Origin: Labilithrix sp.
Lineage (GTDB): Bacteria > Myxococcota > Polyangia > Polyangiales > Polyangiaceae
Assembly: GCA_028287035.1 (NCBI GenBank)
Contig: JAQBQL010000152.1
Location: 1 to 63,672, forward strand
DNA length: 63,672 bases
Direction: 5' to 3'
This document shows positions 57,089-63,672 of this stretch, in pieces. Under the pieces are notes generated by a model. That model was not told where the DNA came from, ran no database searches, and saw only the letters and a list, made by a program, of their open reading frames with translations. Position numbers and translations under genes: made by a program. Position 1 is the first letter of the stretch. Each line of letters starts with the position of its first letter.

Positions 57089-58285
57089 GTGGCCGCGCTC
57101 GTCTCCCCCTCGTCACTCGTCCGCCCGCGGCCCGCGCCGGACGCGCAGCCCGCGAGCGCGCCCGCCCGGAGGGCGCGCAAGAAGGCCGTCGGGTCCGGCC
57201 CGCGGGACTGGCAGGCCCAGATCCGCGAGAGCGCCCGCACCGTCGACGATCTCGCGGCCCGCCTCGTGCTCACCGACGCCGAGATCGCCGGCGCCCGCCG
57301 CGCCGAGCAGGAAGGCCTGCCGATCGCCGCCACCCCCTATTACCTGTCCCTGTGCGATCCCCACGACGAGCACTGCCCGGTGCGCCTCCAGTGCGTGCCG
57401 CGCATCGACGAGGCGCACGAGGTCCCTGGTGATCTCGCGGACCCGCTCGGCGAGGAGGCCCACGAGGTCGCGCCGCACCTCGTCCGCCGCTACCCGGACC
57501 GGGTGCTCCTGCTGGCCACCGATCGCTGCGCCGTCTACTGCCGTTTCTGCACGCGCTCGCGCATGGTCGGCGACGGTGGCGGTGCGACTCCGCTCGATCG
57601 GCTCGAGCCCGCCTTCCAGTGGATCGCCACGCATCCCGAGGTTCGTGACGTCATCGTCAGCGGCGGCGACCCGCTCGCGATGGCGACGGGCCGCATCGAC
57701 GCGCTCCTCTCGCGCATCCGGTCGATCGCGTCGGTCGAGACGATCCGGCTCGCCACGCGCGTCCCGGTCACGCTCCCCCAGCGCATCACCCCCGAGCTCG
57801 TGAAGGCGCTCCGAAAGCATCATCCGGTGTGGGTGATGACGCATTTCAATCATCCGAAGGAGCTCACGCCGGAGTCGATCAAGGCCGTCACGCGCCTCGC
57901 CGACGCGGGGTTCCCGGTGATGAACCAGACCGTCCTCCTCCGCGGCATCAACGACGACGCGGTCACGCTCGAGACGCTGTTCCGTGGGCTCGTCCGGGCG
58001 CGCGTGCGGCCGTACTACCTCCTCCAGACCGACCCGGTGCGCGGGACCGGGCACCTTCGCACCTCGCTCGCCACGGGCGTCGGGCTGCTCGAGCAGCTCC
58101 AGGGACGGCTCACCGGCATCGCGATGCCGAAGTTGATCTGCGATACCCCGGGCGGGAAGGGGAAGGTCCCGCTCCTGCCCGACTACGTCGTATCGCGCGA
58201 CGAGGGCCGCGGCGAGACCGTGCTCCGGACGTTCCGCGGCGAGCTCGTCACGTACGTCGACCCGCCGCCCGCCATCGCACGGTAG
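57089..58285 (+). CDS. KamA-family radical SAM aminomutase (lysine 2,3-aminomutase-like)
   Basis: The 398-residue protein has the radical SAM cluster motif CAVYCRFC (Cys147, Cys151, Cys154). The SGGDPLA motif follows, and the PLP-lysine region is [13 protein letters not shown]. Length and layout match KamA, which converts lysine to beta-lysine; related EpmB enzymes act on the lysine used for EF-P. There is no ablB acetyltransferase or EF-P gene next door. The first 40 residues are Ala/Pro/Arg-rich. It starts on GTG 57089, 6 nt after TAGGAT, which is formed across the preceding stop. Confidence 0.88.
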   Translation: MAALVSPSSLVRPRPAPDAQPASAPARRARKKAVGSGPRDWQAQIRESARTVDDLAARLVLTDAEIAGARRAEQEGLPIAATPYYLSLCDPHDEHCPVRLQCVPRIDEAHEVPGDLADPLGEEAHEVAPHLVRRYPDRVLLLATDRCAVYCRFCTRSRMVGDGGGATPLDRLEPAFQWIATHPEVRDVIVSGGDPLAMATGRIDALLSRIRSIASVETIRLATRVPVTLPQRITPELVKALRKHHPVWVMTHFNHPKELTPESIKAVTRLADAGFPVMNQTVLLRGINDDAVTLETLFRGLVRARVRPYYLLQTDPVRGTGHLRTSLATGVGLLEQLQGRLTGIAMPKLICDTPGGKGKVPLLPDYVVSRDEGRGETVLRTFRGELVTYVDPPPAIAR

Positions 58286-58332
58286 CGCTTCCGGCCGCAT
58301 CGCCGATCGGTCTCGGGGTATGCTCGGCCGCG

Positions 58333-60114
58333 ATGGGATTCCGTGCGCTGCCTCGCAAAACGAGGCTCGGGAACGCGTCGCTGCTGCTCGCCTCGCTGGT
58401 CCTCCTCGCGCCGGCCCGGGCCGGCGCGCAGGCCCCGGACCCGAAGACGAGCCTCGCCAGCGGAGGCAAGGCCGCCGCCGCGAAGGACTGGGGCAAGGCG
58501 CTCGTCGAGTACGACAACGCGAACAAGGTGCAGCCGGGCGCCGAGGCGCTCGATGGCATCGCGAATGCCCACTACCAGCTGAAACACGACGCAGAGGGGT
58601 ATGCCGCTTACCGCGAGTGGCTCGACAAATATGGCGCCGCCGCGCCGAAGCCGAAGAAGGCCGCTGCCGAGGCGCGCCTCAAGGAGCTCGACGGACGCAC
58701 CGGTCTCCTCGCCATCGACGTCGCGGAGCCCGGCGCGCTCGTCAGCATCGACGACCGGCCCGCCGGCACGACGCCGGTCGCCGCGCCGCTGCGGCTCACC
58801 GTCGGTCCGCACCGCGTCCGCGTCGCGAAGGACGGATTCGTGCCGATCGATCAGGTCCCCAACGTGGCCGCCGGCGCGACGTCCACGCTCGCCGGCAAGC
58901 TCGAGCCGCAGGGCACGAAGGGCCGCATCTCCGTCAAGGAGAAGGCGGGCAAGCCGCTCCGCGTCCTCGTCGACGGCATCGACATGGGCGACGCGCCGTG
59001 GAGCGGTGAGGTCGAGGCCGGCGCTCACGAGGTCGGCGGCCGCGGCGGCGCGCTCGCGGCGGTCGCCGAGAAGATCGTCGTGGAGCGCGGCAAGACGCGC
59101 GAGGTGGAGCTGGTCGCCTCCAGCACGAGCGCGCCGCTCAAGGTGTCGACGAGCGACGGCAAGGGCCTCCTCTATCTCGACGGCAAGCTCGTCGGCGAGG
59201 GCACGTACGCGGGCGACGTCCCCGCCGGCACGCACACACTACGCATCACGCGCGACGGCTACGATCCGTTCGAGGAGCAGCTCGAGCTCCGTGACAAGGA
59301 GCCCCTTTCACGCAGCGTCACCCTGAAGCTGTCGGAGACCATCCAGACGTCGGCGGTCCAGAAGGAGGCGAGCTCGCTCGAGGGCGTCTACGGAGGCTTC
59401 GGCCTCATGATGACGTTCCTGCCCTACGGCATGGGCCACTCGATGCAGAGTACATGCAAGGACGCGCGCCCCGCGGAGCTCGCCAGCTGCGAGGGCACCG
59501 GCGGCGCGTTCGGCGGCGGCCTCACCGGGTTCCTCGGGTACCACTGGGACCCGGTGGGGGTCGAGCTGTATGCCGGCGGTCAGTACGACAGCAACACGCC
59601 GACGCTGACGTGGGGTCCCTCGAGCACCGACCCGGGCTTCGGTCCCGACCCGCCGCGCCGCGAGGAGTTCAAGGTCCGCCGCGCCGGCGGGTTCGGGGCC
59701 TTCCGCATCCGCCTCACCCTGCAGGGCGAGAAGATCCGCTTCAGCATGGCGGCCGGCGTCGGTCTCTCGCTCCGCGCGATGTACCTGACGCGCGACACCA
59801 CCGCGACCGCGAACCCGGCGCTCCGCGATGCGTTCGTTCCGGATTCGCAGAGCTACGTCTCGCCCATCATCTCGGTCGAGCCGACCGTGCAGTACCGGCT
59901 GAAGCCGGGGGTCGCCATCTCGCTCGGGCTGTCGCTCCTCGTGGAGAGCCCTCGCGCGTTCGACGGCACGGTGACGACCTCCTCGTCGGGCAACCAGCGG
60001 CTCGCCGCGCCGGGCGTGCCCGGCTCGTACGGTCTGACGACGCCCGCCTACGTGCTCGCGTCGGGGACGCAGCTCTTCATCGGGCCGACCCTCGGGATGA
60101 TGTTCGGCCCCTGA
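58333..60114 (+). CDS. PEGA-repeat protein fused to a beta-barrel-like domain
   Basis: The 593-residue protein has a signal peptide (cleavage near AGAQA) and a TPR-like segment (about 45-105). Three PEGA-type beta modules (about 120-335) follow: EPGALVSIDDRPAGTTP, KPLRVLVDGIDMGDAP and GKGLLYLDGKLVGEGTY. The C-terminal 230 residues have Gly/aromatic strands (GFGLMMTFLPYGMG, GYHWDPVGVELYAGGQYD, QGEKIRFSMAAGVGLSLR) like an outer-membrane barrel. That would place PEGA modules on the periplasmic side of a barrel. ATG 58333 lies 8 nt after TATGCT. Confidence 0.75.
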   Translation: MGFRALPRKTRLGNASLLLASLVLLAPARAGAQAPDPKTSLASGGKAAAAKDWGKALVEYDNANKVQPGAEALDGIANAHYQLKHDAEGYAAYREWLDKYGAAAPKPKKAAAEARLKELDGRTGLLAIDVAEPGALVSIDDRPAGTTPVAAPLRLTVGPHRVRVAKDGFVPIDQVPNVAAGATSTLAGKLEPQGTKGRISVKEKAGKPLRVLVDGIDMGDAPWSGEVEAGAHEVGGRGGALAAVAEKIVVERGKTREVELVASSTSAPLKVSTSDGKGLLYLDGKLVGEGTYAGDVPAGTHTLRITRDGYDPFEEQLELRDKEPLSRSVTLKLSETIQTSAVQKEASSLEGVYGGFGLMMTFLPYGMGHSMQSTCKDARPAELASCEGTGGAFGGGLTGFLGYHWDPVGVELYAGGQYDSNTPTLTWGPSSTDPGFGPDPPRREEFKVRRAGGFGAFRIRLTLQGEKIRFSMAAGVGLSLRAMYLTRDTTATANPALRDAFVPDSQSYVSPIISVEPTVQYRLKPGVAISLGLSLLVESPRAFDGTVTTSSSGNQRLAAPGVPGSYGLTTPAYVLASGTQLFIGPTLGMMFGP

Positions 60115-60123
60115 GACCTCGCG

Positions 60124-62175
60124 TCAGTGCGGCGCGCACTGCGGGGTGTACAGGAAGAGCGGGATGGCCGGCGACGACTGCTCGTACTGCGCGGCGTAGG
60201 CGGCGGCAGTGCGGAGCTTGTCCCGGTACGCAGTGCATGCGTCCCCGCACACGTAGATGCGATGCTTCGTGGTGCCCTGGACCGGCGCCGAGCCCCACCC
60301 GTTGCCGCCGCCCCCGTTGCTCGTGCACGCCGCGTCGTGCGCGATGTTGTAGAACGCGGGCGCCGGCCCGAGGGCGGTCGGGTCGGAGTACGAGAGCACC
60401 GCGTCGGCGGCGGGCGCCGCGTCGACGTCGTACGCGCACGTCGCGAGCTCGTCGATGATCTTGCGGAGCGCGTCGTTCGCGACCAGCTGATCGTTTCGCG
60501 AGTCGTACGACCGGGCGCTCGGGCCCGCCGCAGGGTCGCCCTTCTGCGCGAGAAGGAGCGCCGCGTCGTCCTGCGGCCACGCGTTTCCCATGTCGGGCAC
60601 GTACTTGTCACGCGCGAGGATGCCGACGTACGTGTTGATCTTCGCCGGGCCCGCCGCTGCCGCCGCAGCATGGTCGGCCGGGAGCCCGCCGCACGTGCTC
60701 GCGCCGAAGTCCCGGTTGCCGATGACGAACACCGCCCGGCGGTTCGCGTCGGGGAATCCCGCGGTCAACGTCGCGTAGGCGTCGTCGAGCGCGCCGGTCA
60801 GGTTGAGCGTGGTGCCCGCCGGCTTCAGCAGGGCGCCCGTCTTTCGCTCCAGGAACTTCGCCACGATCTTGCCGCGCGCGGTGGAGGCGAGCTCGGGCGC
60901 GACCGCGGGAGGATGCGGAGCGCACGCATTGCCGGCATCCCCCGGGAAGAAGGTGAGCCCGAGAAACGTGTTCCGGAACGAGGGGTCCTCGAGCGCCTTC
61001 GTCACGAGATCGCTCTGCGTGGCGGCGCCGCTGCCCATGCCGCCGCCGCCACCGCCCGTGTAGAAGATGTTGTTGTTGTCGGTGTCGTCGGCGACGAGCA
61101 TGAGCACGCTGCGCGACGGCTTGAGCGCCGCCCCGATGCAGGTCGGCGGGTTCGCGTCCGAGGCGATGCCGCCCGGGGTGCCCATCGCGGCGTTCGCGTC
61201 CTCGGCGCAGAGCGGCTGGTACTTGCCTTTCGCCTGGCAGAGGCCGGTCGCCCGGATCTTCGTGATGCGATGGACGGTGTCCTCGCCGGTGGCGCCGTCG
61301 AAGCCCTTCACGAGGTCACAGAGACCCGGGGCGAGGCGAAAGCGCTGCGGCTTGGCCGGGTCGGGGATGATGAACCCCTCGTCGGCATCCTGGTCGAGGA
61401 CCTCCTTCGTGAAGCCGCCGTCGTAGGTGATCTCGACGTTGATGCCGTCCCCCGCGGAGACGATGGGATTGGCCGGGAGCCCCCCGAGAACGGGCGGCGC
61501 GCTCGGCGTGTTCGGCAGCGCGTACGTGCAATCGTCGGCATTCACCACGACCGGCGGGACCGCAGCCGCGAAGCACTCGGCGGCGTGGAAGCACGCGCCG
61601 CCCGAGCCGTCGACGAGCTCCGGGCTGTAGCGGGGGAGGAGCGTCTCGTCGGTGCGCGCGTCGACGCAGCGCCCGCCCTTGCAGGTCTGCTCGTCGCTCG
61701 GACACACCTTGTCGAAGCACGAGAACTTGAGCGGCATCGGCAGGAAGAGGACCTGCTCGTTCACGTACGGCTGGCGGCTCCGGCGCAGGATGCGCGCGCT
61801 GTTCGTGCCGACCTTCTGCGGGGTGAAGGAGCAGTCGGTCACGAACGCGTTGCCCGACGTGTCGTCGGCGACCTCGGAGAGGCCGAGCACCGCGATGGTC
61901 AGCGGATCGGGTCCGGCGCTGCCGGAGCTCGGGAACTGGCCGAGGCTGCGCGGCAGCTGCACCTTGCCGTCGTACACGCGGTAGGCGCGGCAGAACTGGT
62001 TCACGCCGCCCACCGAGACGGACACGACGATCGACTTCATGTCGCGCGGGACCGTGACCTGCGTCGAGACGCCGGTGACGTACTCGGTCTGCTTCGATGC
62101 CTCGCAGCCGGACCACACGAGCGCGGTCGTCACGAGAGCGCCAGTCGTCAGGGCGTTACGCAGGGTCGCGCGCAT
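60124..62175 (-). CDS. Large Cys-rich lipoprotein, VWA-like
   Basis: The 683-residue protein has a signal peptide with lipobox-like WSGC at about 24. An N-terminal beta domain with CFDKVCPSDEQTCKGGRC, a Cys cluster, is followed by a long region containing RSVLMLVADDTDNNNIFYTGGGGGG. This recalls the opening strand of a von Willebrand A fold but lacks the DxSxS metal site. Many cysteines imply an extracellular location. The ATG has GGAGA upstream. It is probably in an operon with the PEGA gene 39 nt upstream. I do not recognise a family. Confidence 0.68.
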   Translation of the reverse strand: MRATLRNALTTGALVTTALVWSGCEASKQTEYVTGVSTQVTVPRDMKSIVVSVSVGGVNQFCRAYRVYDGKVQLPRSLGQFPSSGSAGPDPLTIAVLGLSEVADDTSGNAFVTDCSFTPQKVGTNSARILRRSRQPYVNEQVLFLPMPLKFSCFDKVCPSDEQTCKGGRCVDARTDETLLPRYSPELVDGSGGACFHAAECFAAAVPPVVVNADDCTYALPNTPSAPPVLGGLPANPIVSAGDGINVEITYDGGFTKEVLDQDADEGFIIPDPAKPQRFRLAPGLCDLVKGFDGATGEDTVHRITKIRATGLCQAKGKYQPLCAEDANAAMGTPGGIASDANPPTCIGAALKPSRSVLMLVADDTDNNNIFYTGGGGGGMGSGAATQSDLVTKALEDPSFRNTFLGLTFFPGDAGNACAPHPPAVAPELASTARGKIVAKFLERKTGALLKPAGTTLNLTGALDDAYATLTAGFPDANRRAVFVIGNRDFGASTCGGLPADHAAAAAAGPAKINTYVGILARDKYVPDMGNAWPQDDAALLLAQKGDPAAGPSARSYDSRNDQLVANDALRKIIDELATCAYDVDAAPAADAVLSYSDPTALGPAPAFYNIAHDAACTSNGGGGNGWGSAPVQGTTKHRIYVCGDACTAYRDKLRTAAAYAAQYEQSSPAIPLFLYTPQCAPH

Positions 62176-62214
62176 GTACGTATCTCCAGGAAAAGCGGAT
62201 GAAGCGATCGAAGC

Positions 62215-63444
62215 TCAGAAGCGGACCGAAGGCGTGCCGACGGTGAACGGCGGAAGCGTGCCCTTCACGGGCTGCTCGTCCTTCGGCTTGGTGATGAAGT
62301 AGAGGGCGGTCGTGCCGACGCCGACGACCACGACGGTGCCGATGAGCCACGGCACGAAGCTGGTGTTCCGGTCGGCGTTGAGCGACGCGGTGACCGAGCG
62401 ATCGCCGCCCTTGGCGACCTCGACGTCCTGGTTCCACGTGTAGAAGCCCTGCTTCTTCACGACGACCTGGTGCGTTCCCGCGTCGACCGGCCCGTCCCAG
62501 TGCGTCGAGCCGACGGCGCGCCCGTCGATCTCGATGACCCCGCCCTCCGGCTTCGCAGTCACGCTCAGCTTGCCCTTCGACTGCTGCTGCGAGAGCTGCA
62601 GGGTGAGGTTCAGCACCTCGCCCTCGCGGACCACCGCGCTCTGCGTCGCCGACACGTAGTCGTTCGCCTCCGCCGAGAAGGAGTGGGGCTCGGCGGTCGC
62701 TGCGACCTGGCCCTTGTAGGGCGCGGGACCGACCTCGCGCCCGTCGACCTTCACGATCGCGTTCGCCGGTCCCACGACGTTCACGCTCACGAGGCCGGTC
62801 TTGTTCTGCGCGGTGAGCTTCATCGTGACCTTGCCGGCGGCGCCGGCCTTCAGGTCGACGGTGTCGCGCGCGTCGGCGAAGCCGGGCTTCGACACGCGGA
62901 TGTGGCGCTCGCCGACCGAGACGCTGACCGGGTCGGCGAGGGGCGACGTGCCCACCTTCGCCTCGTCGACGAACACGTCGGCACCGGGCTCGTTCACCTC
63001 GATCGTGACCGCGGCGACGAACTGCTCGAGGCCACTGATCTGGGCCTTCACCTCGGCCTCCTCGTCGGCGGCGAGCTGGCCTTTTCCTTCGGCGAGCTCC
63101 TTCTTGTAGAAGTCGATGGCGCGCGCGTAGCGTCCGAGGTTCTTCTCGCAGACCGCGACGTTGAAGAGGACGCGCGGATTCTTCGAGGCGTCGAACGCGG
63201 CGATGAAGCTCGCGCGCGCGCCGTCCCACTGGCTCCGCTGGTAGAGGGCGACGGCGGTGTCCCAGTGTCGCTGCGCCTCGGCGGGCAGCTGCTCGCGGAG
63301 GGGCTTTCGCTTCGCCGCAGTCTGCGCCGTGGCCACACCTTCGGAGAGCAGCGCGAGGCTCGGCATGCTCACCGCTGCCGCGAGGGCGACGGAGAGCAGG
63401 CGGCGCGCGAGAGGCGAGGGATGCGGTTTGTGCGAAGGGGGCAA
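62215..63444 (-). CDS. TPR-PEGA membrane protein
   Basis: The 409-residue protein has a signal peptide (cleaved near ATAQT) and a TPR-like pair (AQRHWDTAVALYQRSQWDGA and NPRVLFNVAVCEKNLGRYARAI). Three PEGA-like modules (about 150-365) follow: EPGADVFVDEAKVGTSP, PANAIVKVDGREVGPAPYKG and EGGVIEIDGRAVGSTHWDG. A membrane helix is at about 372-392 (WLIGTVVVVGVGTTALYFIT). The only start giving a complete signal peptide is TTG at 63444, with AGGA 4 nt upstream. It follows an upstream gene by 12 nt and is probably in the same operon. The LFNVAVCEKN phrase is shared with the other TPR/PEGA protein in the window. Confidence 0.75.
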   Translation of the reverse strand: MPPSHKPHPSPLARRLLSVALAAAVSMPSLALLSEGVATAQTAAKRKPLREQLPAEAQRHWDTAVALYQRSQWDGARASFIAAFDASKNPRVLFNVAVCEKNLGRYARAIDFYKKELAEGKGQLAADEEAEVKAQISGLEQFVAAVTIEVNEPGADVFVDEAKVGTSPLADPVSVSVGERHIRVSKPGFADARDTVDLKAGAAGKVTMKLTAQNKTGLVSVNVVGPANAIVKVDGREVGPAPYKGQVAATAEPHSFSAEANDYVSATQSAVVREGEVLNLTLQLSQQQSKGKLSVTAKPEGGVIEIDGRAVGSTHWDGPVDAGTHQVVVKKQGFYTWNQDVEVAKGGDRSVTASLNADRNTSFVPWLIGTVVVVGVGTTALYFITKPKDEQPVKGTLPPFTVGTPSVRF

Positions 63445-63456
63445 GGAGTCCTGATC

Positions 63457-63672
63457 TCAGTTGTGCATCGGGGTGTCGAGCGCGCTCGTGCCGACCGGCG
63501 GGGTCACGGTCGCGCGAGGCGAGGGACGGGGAGCGTTCTTGATCGACGGCGCCGTCGTCGCGCCGGCATCCACCGACGCGACGGACTGCGCCGGCGCGAC
63601 CACGCTCGCCGGCGCCTCGGCGGTCGCGGGCGCCATGCTCGGGACGGGGGCGCCGGACGGGCGAGCGGAGTC
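63457..63672 (-). CDS. C-terminal fragment of a Pro/Ala-rich protein
   Basis: The frame is open from the window edge to TGA at 63457-63459 and gives 71 residues of a Pro/Ala/Ser-rich tail ending ALDTPMHN. The composition is like the disordered C-terminal segments of Ser/Thr kinases and lipoproteins elsewhere in this window. No domain is visible, so the identity is open. It is 12 nt upstream of the TPR-PEGA gene. Confidence 0.5.
   Translation of the reverse strand, partial: DSARPSGAPVPSMAPATAEAPASVVAPAQSVASVDAGATTAPSIKNAPRPSPRATVTPPVGTSALDTPMHN

Noticed and set aside
60124..62175. Active VWA (MIDAS) adhesin
   Set aside because: The DxSxS metal motif is missing; the resemblance is limited to one strand and loop.

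Overview
The window is about 63.7 kb of very GC-rich DNA, packed with genes. It looks like a chromosomal segment of a myxobacterium-type organism (Myxococcota, probably a Polyangia relative). That rests on several things seen in the sequence: a secreted protease with a MYXO-CTERM-like tail, two Hanks-type Ser/Thr kinases, several PEGA/TPR envelope proteins, DUF4388 and NtrC-type signalling, many lipoproteins with Ser/Gly/Pro/Asp-rich linkers, and strong G/C bias at third codon positions. The species is an inference. I see no rRNA, tRNA, CRISPR array, IS element or prophage.

Layout. 1-13.3 kb: the end of a probable futalosine-pathway menaquinone gene, a beta-barrel plus Ser/Gly-rich lipoprotein pair, a secreted trypsin-like protease behind a promoter carrying a perfect inverted repeat, a membrane histidine kinase with its NtrC-type regulator, a cobalamin-type binding lipoprotein, TlyA, an MFS exporter, a CPBP protease, a Ser/Thr kinase and two envelope proteins. 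13.3-25.5 kb: a UbiA-family prenyltransferase; two very large, translationally coupled DUF3857/transglutaminase proteins, of which the second has lost the catalytic Cys and His; then a coupled run of methyltransferase, a lone SpoA-domain (SctQ/FliM-like) protein, a lipoprotein and an aminotransferase. 25.4-31.6 kb: a DMT exporter and a cytochrome c maturation operon opening with a CcmF-CcmH fusion.

31.6-39.8 kb is the replication and housekeeping core: an unusual AT-richer spacer, then dnaN, recF, gyrB, a large inverted-repeat element and clpB. 39.8-44 kb holds the classic MoxR-DUF58-transglutaminase operon on the minus strand. 44-50 kb holds a lone ABC ATPase, bioF-bioD carrying two near-perfect parS (ParB-binding) sequences inside the genes, zapA, two envelope proteins and an aroK-aroB fusion. 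50-63.7 kb holds dapF, a pair of degenerate receiver/GGDEF/DUF4388 signalling proteins, a second Ser/Thr kinase, pyrH, a PpiC-type foldase, a KamA-family radical SAM enzyme and a group of PEGA and Cys-rich surface proteins.

Two themes run through the window. First, about twenty transcription units have a TANNNT-type -10 hexamer only 6-13 nt before the start codon, mostly without a Shine-Dalgarno, which suggests frequent leaderless transcription. I used this to choose several starts. Second, genes within operons are tightly coupled by 1-11 nt overlaps. The parS sites and the dnaN-recF-gyrB block suggest the window lies in the origin/centromere region of the chromosome, but dnaA is absent and gene orientation does not by itself mark an origin.
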